From an uncultured Selenomonadales bacterium (GTDB lineage Bacteria > Bacillota > Negativicutes > Selenomonadales > Selenomonadaceae), in the NCBI GenBank assembly GCA_947307055.1, contig CAMZHX010000010.1:21448-85447 (forward strand): DNA of 64,000 nucleotides, given 5' to 3'. Shown here piece by piece: positions 43,079-50,804 of the stretch (within the stretch, counting starts at the first letter, position 1; each line of letters starts with the position of its first letter). The notes below the pieces were generated by a model. The model was not told where the DNA came from. It did no database searches and worked only from the letters and a program-made list of their open reading frames with translations. Position numbers and translations under genes: made by a program.

Positions 43079-44974
43079 CTAAACCCTCGCAATCAAATCC
43101 CTGTTCGCAACGTCGCTGATAAGCTCGAAAGTCAGCTGACGCAGTTTGACATTCGCCGCAGTGAGTTTTACGCGCACTCCGTCGCCTATGTGGAAACTTT
43201 TGCCCGTTCTCGTGCCAATCAATGCAAATTCCCGCTCAACAAACGCATAATAATCGCCGCCAATCTCCGCAGCTCGAACTAAACCGTCAACTCCGTTATC
43301 CAACTCCACAAAAAACCCAAAATTCGTCACGGATTCTATTACTCCGTCAAAATTCTGCCCGATAAATCGCTGCATGAACTCAACCGCCTTCAAATCCAAA
43401 GTTTCGCGCTCAATTTCTATTGCTCGACGTTCGCGCTCCGAACTTTGCTTTGAAATCTCTTCCAAACGTTTTTCCGATAATTTTTTTCCCTCGAAACTCG
43501 CCCTTAACATGCGATGAACGATTAAATCGGGGTAACGCCTTATTGGCGACGTGAAATGCGTATAAAATTTCGCCGCAAGCCCGAAATGCCCTAAATTTTC
43601 CGGTGAATAGCGCGCTTGTTGCATTGTGCGCAGTGTGTAGCTCGTTATTACTCGTTCGGCGGGCAAATTTTTGACTTTCGACAGGATTTTTTGGAATTCT
43701 GCCGGCTCTTTGCCCTTATTTATGTGCAAATTGAAGTGCGCAAGCAAATTATTTAGCGTCAAAACTTTTTCGGGGCTTGGCAATTCGTGCACGCGATAGA
43801 GGCTCGGAATTTTATTTTTTATTGTGTGTTCGGCGACGGTTTCGTTTGCAAGGAGCATACATTCTTCGATTATCGATTCGGCGACGGTTTGAAGGCGTTT
43901 TGTAATTTCAAGTGGTTTTCCGGCCGAATTCAGCAAAATTTTCATTTCCGGCAGGTCGAAATCAATCGCGCCGCGTTCGGAGCGAATTTTTTTCCTTAAA
44001 GCGTGAATTTTTTTTAGCGCGTTGAGATTTTCGGCGCAATCGGCAAGAATTTTATCGCCGTCAAGGAATTTATTAACTTGAGTGTAAGTCAACCGCTTAA
44101 AAACGTGAATTACGGTCGGGAAAATGGAATAATCGACGACGCGCCCCGAAAAATCAATTTTCATTTCGCAAGCCATAGCCAAACGGTCAACGCCGGCGTT
44201 CAAACTGCAAATTCCGTTAGAAAGTTCGGTTGGGAGCATGGGAACGACGCGATCTACGGGATAAATACTCGTGCCGCGCTCGAAAGCCTCGCGGTCAAGG
44301 GCGGTATGTTCGCGAACGTAGTGGCTGACGTCGGCGATGTACACGCCCAAAAAAAATTCGCCGTCGCGTTCTTCGGCGTAAACTCCGTCATCTAAGTCTT
44401 TAGCGTCTTCGCCGTCAATCGTGACGATTTTTAAATTGCGGCGGTCGATTCTGCGTGCAATTTCGTTTTTATTGGGTTGAAGTTCGATTTTTGAGGCTTC
44501 GGCTTGTACTTCGGACGGGAAATCTTCTTCGACACCGTGACTTCTCAAAATGCCGCGAATTTCGACGCCTGGAGCATTTTCTTTGCCTAAAATCTCGACG
44601 ATTTCGCCGCGCAGGGGTTCCCACGAAATAATTTTGACGACGACTTTTATTTTAGGTTGAAATTTCTCTTTGAAGTGCGGAAGGATAATTTTTTGGTCGA
44701 TGCGTTTATCATCGGGTGTGACGAAAATTTTGCGACCAACTTTGTTAAGCGTGCCGACAAAAATATCCTTATTGCGCTCCAAAATGTCGATAATAATGCC
44801 TTCGCGCCGTCCGCGATAGTTGTCGGTGATTTTGACTTTAACTTTGTCGCCGTTGATAGCTCCGCGCAGATTTTCGGCGGCGATAAAAATATCTGAGCTG
44901 CCGTCTTCAGGCGCGACGAAGCCAAAACCTTTTTGATTGATGCTGAGCTTTCCGACGAGATTTTTTATCTTCAT
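43079..44974 (-). CDS. rnr: Ribonuclease R
   Basis: 3'-5' exoribonuclease of the RNase II family. A cold-shock-like domain (NQKGFGFVAPEDGSSDIFIA) is followed by the RNB domain (TIDGEDAKDLDDGVYAEE, with catalytic aspartates, and later HFTSPIRRYPDLIVHR) and an S1 domain (GFFVELDNGVDGLV). The ATG at 44974 overlaps the thioesterase stop (ATGA); an open frame from 45085 has no family match. 631 residues is slightly short. It sits in the usual secG-esterase-rnr neighbourhood with two genes inserted. Confidence 0.95.
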   Translation of the reverse strand: MKIKNLVGKLSINQKGFGFVAPEDGSSDIFIAAENLRGAINGDKVKVKITDNYRGRREGIIIDILERNKDIFVGTLNKVGRKIFVTPDDKRIDQKIILPHFKEKFQPKIKVVVKIISWEPLRGEIVEILGKENAPGVEIRGILRSHGVEEDFPSEVQAEASKIELQPNKNEIARRIDRRNLKIVTIDGEDAKDLDDGVYAEERDGEFFLGVYIADVSHYVREHTALDREAFERGTSIYPVDRVVPMLPTELSNGICSLNAGVDRLAMACEMKIDFSGRVVDYSIFPTVIHVFKRLTYTQVNKFLDGDKILADCAENLNALKKIHALRKKIRSERGAIDFDLPEMKILLNSAGKPLEITKRLQTVAESIIEECMLLANETVAEHTIKNKIPSLYRVHELPSPEKVLTLNNLLAHFNLHINKGKEPAEFQKILSKVKNLPAERVITSYTLRTMQQARYSPENLGHFGLAAKFYTHFTSPIRRYPDLIVHRMLRASFEGKKLSEKRLEEISKQSSERERRAIEIERETLDLKAVEFMQRFIGQNFDGVIESVTNFGFFVELDNGVDGLVRAAEIGGDYYAFVEREFALIGTRTGKSFHIGDGVRVKLTAANVKLRQLTFELISDVANRDLIARV

Positions 44975-45363
44975 GACAGTGAAACGACTGCAAATTTTGC
45001 TGTCGCCTCCGCAGTTATGGTGCCGTCCGGAATTTCGACGGTTGAGCGCATAGAAATTATATTTTTCCGCTGATTTTCTTGCCAAGCGGTGATTTTAAGT
45101 TCCTGTTCGACGGGCGTAGGGTATTTATAGCGAATTTCGAGGCGTCCGGTAACGGCTTTTTCGTGATATTTTGCGGAAATAAATTTGCACATAGTTTCAT
45201 CGAGCAAAGTGGAAATAATTCCGCCGTGAGCGGTGCCGTCGTAGCCTTGAAACTCTTTTTGCAGGATTTTTTTAGTAAAAATGCGTTCGCCGTCGAAATC
45301 GAACGTCAAATGCAAGCCGATTGGATTTTTTTCGCCGCATGCAAAGCAATATTCATCTGCCAT
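44971..45363 (-). CDS. PaaI-like hotdog thioesterase
   Basis: 130 residues, single hotdog domain: GYDGTAHGGIISTLLDETM is the active-site helix region (HGG, then acidic E/D). Likely hydrolyses an acyl-CoA. ATG behind GGAG and coupled to rnr by ATGA. Confidence 0.88.
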   Translation of the reverse strand: MADEYCFACGEKNPIGLHLTFDFDGERIFTKKILQKEFQGYDGTAHGGIISTLLDETMCKFISAKYHEKAVTGRLEIRYKYPTPVEQELKITAWQENQRKNIISMRSTVEIPDGTITAEATAKFAVVSLS

Positions 45364-45378
45364 TGAATCATCTCCTTA

Positions 45379-45499
45379 ATCTTCGCCAAATTTTGAATCA
45401 ATGAGGCTTATAAGAGTTTTAACCGCCTCAAAAGAGTCCACACCGTCAGCCATAATTGTAATTTCGGTGCCATAAACTAAACCCAATGCCATAGTCATC
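45379..45499 (-). pseudogene. Partial HPr-domain duplicate behind the HPr fusion gene
   Basis: 121 bp closely match the adjacent 121 bp (45500-45620), the 3' third of the HPr fusion gene. The copy still reads as a 40-codon frame ending LIDSKFGED before TAA, and it matches the HPr C-terminal half from MSMGLVKGTE onward. Since 121 is not a multiple of three, the upstream gene now reads into it in another frame. It is a relic of a second HPr copy or of a tandem duplication. Confidence 0.75.
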
Positions 45500-46393
45500 A
45501 TCTTCGCCAAATTTTGAATCAATGAGGTTTATAAGAGTTTTAACCGCCTCTTGAGCGTCCACACCGTCAGCGCAGATGGTAACTTCGGTGCCTTTGACCA
45601 AGCCCATGCTCATGATCATGAGAATACTTTTCGCGTCAACAATTTTACCCTTTGCTTTAATCCGAATTGACGAGCGGAACGACGAAGCACGTTGTACAAA
45701 TATACTAGCAGGGCGGGCATGAATGCCAGCTATATTTTTAATGGTTGTGGTTGCTTCAAAACGATTGCCGCCGATATTTTTTATAGTTACATCAGAATTT
45801 TTGATTTTGGGCTTACTTTTAGGCGGCGGTGGTGGTGGCGGTGGCAAAATTTTTTTATAATCGTCGTCGAAGGAAATATTTTTGAATTTGATATTGAGTT
45901 TATTGAAGTCAACCGGCTCTTTGCTACGAATAACCGCGACCGCCTCGCCGACACCAATATAATTTTTATTTTTCATGCGAAGAGGAATCACGAAACGATT
46001 TGCGCACAAATAAATTTCTTCCGCGCCTTCGTCGAGCAAATCCGCTAAATCCTCTTGGTCGAAAGCAACCTTATCAACGTTCGCCAAAATATTTTTATCG
46101 CTCGTGTAATTCTTGAGGCGATTGAGCCGCTCCGCACGCCGCGCAACGTCTTCGGGCGTCTCCACACCGAAAATCTTGCAAAGCTTTTGCGCCAAATAAT
46201 CATCGCCAGGCAAAATTTTTTTAATCGCTTCGGCTTCTTCGTCGTAGTAGCGATTTTCAAGCCACGTGAGCAATCGCCCGTCTTTAAATTCTCTTACAAC
46301 CGTGCCAACATCAAAATGCGCCTTGAGGTCGTCGATATTGCGAACCTCTGTGCCGTCCTCCATTATCAAAGCAAAACGTTCTTTCCTTGCCAT
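45446..46393 (-). CDS. Fusion protein with C-terminal HPr-like domain
   Basis: 315 residues. An N-terminal domain of unknown function (LTWLENRYYDEEAEAIKKI near residue 45) leads to a polyproline run (PPPPPPPP) and an HPr-like domain with the phosphorylatable His in IAGIHARPAS and a following SILMIMSMGLVKGTEV. HPr is the phosphocarrier of the PTS; in fusions it can be regulatory. The original ending was probably LIDSKFGED. The present protein runs on for about 19 odd residues (DDYGIGFSLWHRNYNYG) into the duplicated segment. ATG behind GGAG. Confidence 0.7.
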   Translation of the reverse strand: MARKERFALIMEDGTEVRNIDDLKAHFDVGTVVREFKDGRLLTWLENRYYDEEAEAIKKILPGDDYLAQKLCKIFGVETPEDVARRAERLNRLKNYTSDKNILANVDKVAFDQEDLADLLDEGAEEIYLCANRFVIPLRMKNKNYIGVGEAVAVIRSKEPVDFNKLNIKFKNISFDDDYKKILPPPPPPPPKSKPKIKNSDVTIKNIGGNRFEATTTIKNIAGIHARPASIFVQRASSFRSSIRIKAKGKIVDAKSILMIMSMGLVKGTEVTICADGVDAQEAVKTLINLIDSKFGEDDDYGIGFSLWHRNYNYG

Positions 46394-46397
46394 AAAA

Positions 46398-47135
46398 TCA
46401 GCTCCTTATGAAATTTAAAATTTCCTCGAAAACGAACTCGCGATTTTCATCGAGTGGCAACAAATGCCCCGAATTAGCGACGGTCGTAATAAATTTTCGT
46501 TCTGAGCCGATGTTATCCATGATAAATCTTGCGCTGCGCGGTTGAGCGGTATGATCTTCCTCGCCGTGCATGATAAGAATTGGTGTAGTAACGTTTGGCA
46601 AAATATTTTTCACGTCCGCGATTAAATCAAGGAGTTCGTGAACGCTAACGAGCGGAGTTTTTTTATAAACATCATTAGCGGCTTGCGGCACGTCATTTAA
46701 TTTTCTACGCGGCTGAACTATGCAAGCATTCCCGCAAAATTCTCTCGGCGGCAAATTTTTAAGTCCCATGCCGTCATCAATGAAAATTGGCGCGGCGAGC
46801 GTCACGATTTTAGAAATATTTTGTTCGGCGGCAAGTTTTAAAGCTAAAAGACCGCCCATTGAATGTCCTACGACGAAAATTTCATCGCAAACGCCGCGCA
46901 GAATAAAAAATCCGTCGAGAACAGAATTAAACCAATCTTCGCGAGTTGTGCGCATTAAATTATTTTCGTCGGTCGCGTGACCTGCCAAACGCGGACATAA
47001 AACGGTAAAATTTTTTTGATTAAGAACTTGTCCGAGCAAAAAAAGTTCGGCGGGCAGTCCAGTGAAGCCGTGAATCAACAAAACACCGCTTGAGCCGCCG
47101 CCGTTCATAAAAAAAGGTTGTCCACCTTGAATCAA
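46398..47135 (-). CDS. Alpha/beta hydrolase (carboxylesterase, Est30-like)
   Basis: 245 residues. Oxyanion part LLIHGFTGLP, nucleophile elbow VGHSMGG (Ser), then HGEEDHTA (Asp) and NSGHLLP (His) complete the triad. It resembles the Bacillus YvaK/Est30 esterase found between secG and rnr, and that position is nearly kept here. TTG at 47135 after GGGAGG. Confidence 0.88.
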   Translation of the reverse strand: MIQGGQPFFMNGGGSSGVLLIHGFTGLPAELFLLGQVLNQKNFTVLCPRLAGHATDENNLMRTTREDWFNSVLDGFFILRGVCDEIFVVGHSMGGLLALKLAAEQNISKIVTLAAPIFIDDGMGLKNLPPREFCGNACIVQPRRKLNDVPQAANDVYKKTPLVSVHELLDLIADVKNILPNVTTPILIMHGEEDHTAQPRSARFIMDNIGSERKFITTVANSGHLLPLDENREFVFEEILNFIRS

Positions 47136-47149
47136 AATAATTTCCTCCC

Positions 47150-47377
47150 TTACATTGAGAGTTTAGCGATGATTAAAGTAATTATCGCGAACAAAATTCC
47201 GAGTATAACGGTTATCCTGGCTAAAAGTGCGTCCATGCCGCGAGCTTTGCCCGAAAAAACTGTGTCCGAGCCGCCATCCATGCCGCCCATGCCGCCCGAC
47301 TTCGCTTCTTGCCCCAAGATAACTAAAATCAGCGCGATTGAAATTATCGCGTCCAAAATCATCAAAACCGTCATCAT
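47150..47377 (-). CDS. secG: Preprotein translocase subunit SecG
   Basis: 75 residues with two membrane segments around a Gly/Met/Ser-rich loop (KSGGMGGMDGGSDTVFSGKARGMDALLARIT), the typical SecG pattern. ATG behind GGAG. Directly upstream of the esterase gene and downstream of rex. Confidence 0.95.
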   Translation of the reverse strand: MMTVLMILDAIISIALILVILGQEAKSGGMGGMDGGSDTVFSGKARGMDALLARITVILGILFAIITLIIAKLSM

Positions 47378-47391
47378 TTAAACATTTCTCC

Positions 47392-48018
47392 TTAATCTTC
47401 TTGCGTCATGTGGTAGCTTAACGCGCTCAGCCCGATTGACAAGTCCTCATTGACAAGCGGGATATTCGGCGGCACGGAAAGTTTTATCGGCGCGAAATTC
47501 CATATGCCTTTGACGCCCGCCGCAATCAATTTATCTGCGACGCCTTGAGCCTCGACCGCCGGCACCGTGATTACTCCTATATCAACTTCCTTTGCCGCGA
47601 TAACTTCATTCATGCGCCGCGAATCTTCAATTTCAATGCCGTTGACTTCGTTGCCGATAATTTTTTCGTTTATATCGAGCAGAGCGACGACTGAAAATCC
47701 TAGAGGAGCGAAGTTCACGTAATTTGCGAGCGCGCCGCCTAAATGCCCGACACCGATTATCGCCAGCCGCCAATTTTTATGCAAACCCAAAATATTTCCG
47801 ATTCGTTCTTTAAGTTCGCGCACGTCGTAGCCGATACCCTTCCTACCGAATTGCCCGAACGTCGCCAAATCTTTACGAATTTGTTCGGGCGTTATGTCGA
47901 GCCGCCTCCCCAACTCGTCAGAAGAAATTATCGGCAAGTCTTCCGCCTCCGCCAATCGCAACGTCCTGAAGTACAGCGGCAAGCGGTCAATCGTCGCCTG
48001 CGAAATCGTTTTTTTCAT
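47392..48018 (-). CDS. rex: Redox-sensing transcriptional repressor Rex
   Basis: 208 residues. Winged-helix part (SSDELGRRLDITPEQIRKDLATFGQFGRKGIGY) and the NAD(H)-binding Rossmann motif IIGVGHLGGALANY. Rex releases DNA when NADH is high and controls fermentation and respiration genes. The ATG at 48018 is chosen; the frame extends to 48084 through a family B repeat that also gives its ribosome site. Confidence 0.95.
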   Translation of the reverse strand: MKKTISQATIDRLPLYFRTLRLAEAEDLPIISSDELGRRLDITPEQIRKDLATFGQFGRKGIGYDVRELKERIGNILGLHKNWRLAIIGVGHLGGALANYVNFAPLGFSVVALLDINEKIIGNEVNGIEIEDSRRMNEVIAAKEVDIGVITVPAVEAQGVADKLIAAGVKGIWNFAPIKLSVPPNIPLVNEDLSIGLSALSYHMTQED

Positions 48019-48049
48019 TCCTAATTCCTCATTCCTAATTCCAAATTGC
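48016..48049. repeat. Heptamer repeat, family B, copy 2
   Basis: On the minus strand GCAATTTGGAATTAGGAATG, AGGAATTAGGAATG. It encodes the last residues (SNLELGMRN) and the TAG stop of the ligase gene and ends at the rex start codon. Confidence 0.75.
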
Positions 48050-49616
48050 TTTTCATCGCCGCGCTTAAAGCTCCGAGTAGCCACATCAGCATTGAACTTG
48101 GTATGTTGAAAAGCAAATCGTCCGTGAAGCCGTTGAGAGCCATCGACAGGAACGCCAGCCCGATACCAAATCTGAATCCGTCTAGAAAAATTTTGTCGTC
48201 AATTTTAGTCAGCTCGTCCAAAGTGCTCGAAGATTTTTTAGCGGGCTTATCGTCCGTAGTTTCAGTCTGCTCGCGCTTTATGGAAAGTTCTTCGCCGCCG
48301 ACTGGAATTTTCTCTATCTTGGTAAACTTTTTGCGGGTATGCTCGCTGAAATTTAATTCCTCGTTGTGGACGACAGAACTGCGCGGCTTTTTCAATTTAC
48401 GCGGCTTTTTCTTCCCGCCGAATAAATTCACAACCCTATTAGAAAATTCCGCGAGCGTTTCATTTATGAGCGTCGCGAGTTCCTGCATAAAACTATTCGA
48501 CGAAGAAATTTTGTCTAAGCGTTCGCTGAACCATTTTTGCGCACCGTGCTCACTCACCCCGAACGATATAAACATCGTCCCGAAAAAATACCAGAAAAAC
48601 GCCAGCGCACCTACAATCCCAATCTCTGCCGCGACGTTCAAATAAATATTGTGCGCGTGATAAATTATAATATTCGGGTCGGCGATGTAGTAATTATATT
48701 GCGGGTAGACGAATTGATAAGCCCCCCAGCCAATGCCCGTGAAGGGGTGGTCGGCAATCATCGCGCTCGTGCTGACCCAAATTCCTACGCGTACGCCCTC
48801 TGACGAATCGCTCATTGTGAACGCCGATAAAATCCTATTCACGAACGCCGAATCGCTGCAGGCAATTAGCCCCGTCACGAGCGCGAACAAAATCAAAATC
48901 CGCCAATCTTTTATCAAAGCGTAGACCACGAAGACCGCCGCCAATGTCAGGAACGCGCCGCGCGAATAAGTCATCGTCAAGCACGCGACCAGTAAAATTA
49001 TCGCGGCGATTAAAACTATTTTTTGCGAGCGGCGTTCAACCTTCGCCAAAAAGCCCAGTGCTATGCAAATGAAAATGTCGAGGTAGCCCGCTAAGACGTT
49101 CGGATTTTCTAGCGTCGAGAAGATGCGCTTTTTCAATTCGGGGAAGGCGTCGGGATCAGTCCATTTTATGTCGGCCACGTCGATTCCGAAAATGAATTGG
49201 AAAAAGCCCCATAGCACGACTAAAATTGCCGACGCGCTGAGGGCTTGCGCGATTAGTTTTACTTGCGCGGTTGTGCGAACACTTTGCCCGACGATTAGAT
49301 AAGTTAGCCCGTAAATACCGACCAGCATACAATAATTGTAAATCAGATTGAAACTGCGCACCGATGAAAATAGAACGCTCATTGCGCCGATTAGCAAAAA
49401 AATCGTGACGGGCACATCGAAGGGCAAACTTCGCATTTTGTATTTTGAATCGATTTGCAGGCGCAAAAACCACGTGATAACGCCAATCATGACCGCTGCC
49501 GCCGCGACCGTCTCGGAGAGCGCGAGGAAAAAGGCTTCAGTCAAAATGGCGTAAAGCGTCCACTGTTCGAGATTTTTAATTCGGCGTCTCCGGACAAAGA
49601 CGCTCACTCTATCCAA
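48021..49616 (-). CDS. O-antigen ligase/polymerase-like membrane protein
   Basis: 531 residues with about 11 membrane segments. The Wzy/WaaL-family region is GIGWGAYQFVYPQY ... IYHAHNIYLNVAAEIGIVGALAFFWYFF. A soluble loop of about 130 residues (rich in Lys, Glu and Ser) sits before the last segment. Likely joins or polymerises surface glycans in the membrane. The TTG at 49616 has G-rich sequence upstream; a GTG at 49607 is an alternative. The C-terminus lies in a family B repeat. Confidence 0.82.
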   Translation of the reverse strand: MDRVSVFVRRRRIKNLEQWTLYAILTEAFFLALSETVAAAAVMIGVITWFLRLQIDSKYKMRSLPFDVPVTIFLLIGAMSVLFSSVRSFNLIYNYCMLVGIYGLTYLIVGQSVRTTAQVKLIAQALSASAILVVLWGFFQFIFGIDVADIKWTDPDAFPELKKRIFSTLENPNVLAGYLDIFICIALGFLAKVERRSQKIVLIAAIILLVACLTMTYSRGAFLTLAAVFVVYALIKDWRILILFALVTGLIACSDSAFVNRILSAFTMSDSSEGVRVGIWVSTSAMIADHPFTGIGWGAYQFVYPQYNYYIADPNIIIYHAHNIYLNVAAEIGIVGALAFFWYFFGTMFISFGVSEHGAQKWFSERLDKISSSNSFMQELATLINETLAEFSNRVVNLFGGKKKPRKLKKPRSSVVHNEELNFSEHTRKKFTKIEKIPVGGEELSIKREQTETTDDKPAKKSSSTLDELTKIDDKIFLDGFRFGIGLAFLSMALNGFTDDLLFNIPSSMLMWLLGALSAAMKSNLELGMRN

Positions 49617-49631
49617 TTTCCCGCCCCCTTC

Positions 49632-50804
49632 TCATTGAGTAATTGTTCTCCTAATCTTACCGATTAAGTATAGCGAGCCCGCAATTATTTTCAAGTCGCC
49701 GTCCGAAGTCTTAAGGCGTTCGATTGCCTCAAAATTATCTTCGACGGCCGCGCAAGGAATTTTATGTTCGTGCAGGCTCTGACATAGCATTTCGGTCGAG
49801 GCGGCGCGAACAGATTCGGGCGGCGTCACGATTACAAAATCATCTGCACGGAACAAAATTTTAATCATCTCGTCGAAGTTCTTATCCTTGAGCGCGCCGA
49901 AGACCCAAATTCTTTTGCCGTGCGGAAAATTTTTGTCGAGGCTCTCGCGCAACGCCTTAGCTCCGTGCGGATTGTGCGCACCGTCAATCACGTAGACGCC
50001 CGAAGAATTTTCGACGACTTCAAAACGCCCAGCCCATTCGACTTGCGCTAAACCCTTTGTAATCGCCGCGTCATCGAGCTGCAAAAGTTGAGCCGCCTTT
50101 ATCGCTATTGCCGCATTGAACTTTTGAAAATCGCCGCGCAGGTTGATTTTGACATCGGCGGGCGTCGTGACTTCGTACAGCGGAGAATTTTTTTCAGCGG
50201 CAATTTTTTTGATAATCTCAAGCGGCTTGCCGGTCGCGCCAGTCACGACGGGAATATTTTCTTTGATAATGCCCGCCTTATTACGAGCGATATTTTCCAA
50301 GTCGCCCAAAACGTTTTCATGGTCAAGCGCGACGTTCGTAATAACGCAAAGTTCGGGCGTGATGACGTTCGTTGAATCGAGCGTGCCGCCCAACCCGACT
50401 TCGATAACCGCAATGTCAACCGCTTGCACTCTGAAATATTCAAAGGCGGCGGCGGTCAGAACTTCAAAATGTGTGGCGTCGACATTGCAAGCCTTAACGC
50501 GGAAAATCATTTCGGCAAAGTCGCGCTCCGAAATATTTTGCCCATTGATTTTGATTCGCTCGCAATAACTTTCGAGGTGCGGCGACGTAAACAATCCGAC
50601 GCGCAACCCTTGAGCCTTCAACATTTCGGCGAGCATCGCGCAGACTGAACCTTTGCCATTAGTGCCCGCAACATGAATCGTCCTGTAAAAATTTTGCGGC
50701 TCGCCCAGCGCGGCAGTCAAAGCTTTAGTTCGTTCTAGCCCTTCCTTTATCCCGAACACGCAAAGCCAATCCAAATATTTCAAGGCGTCGTCATAAGTTT
50801 TCAA
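49632..50804 (-). CDS. folC: Bifunctional folylpolyglutamate/dihydrofolate synthase FolC
   Basis: 390 residues. P-loop VAGTNGKGSVCAMLAEML, then SPHLESYCERIKING, EVGLGGTLDSTN and VIDGAHNPHGA are FolC signatures of the Mur ligase family. TTG at 50804, ten bases from GAGG, overlapping the valS stop by 14 bp. Confidence 0.95.
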   Translation of the reverse strand: MKTYDDALKYLDWLCVFGIKEGLERTKALTAALGEPQNFYRTIHVAGTNGKGSVCAMLAEMLKAQGLRVGLFTSPHLESYCERIKINGQNISERDFAEMIFRVKACNVDATHFEVLTAAAFEYFRVQAVDIAVIEVGLGGTLDSTNVITPELCVITNVALDHENVLGDLENIARNKAGIIKENIPVVTGATGKPLEIIKKIAAEKNSPLYEVTTPADVKINLRGDFQKFNAAIAIKAAQLLQLDDAAITKGLAQVEWAGRFEVVENSSGVYVIDGAHNPHGAKALRESLDKNFPHGKRIWVFGALKDKNFDEMIKILFRADDFVIVTPPESVRAASTEMLCQSLHEHKIPCAAVEDNFEAIERLKTSDGDLKIIAGSLYLIGKIRRTITQ

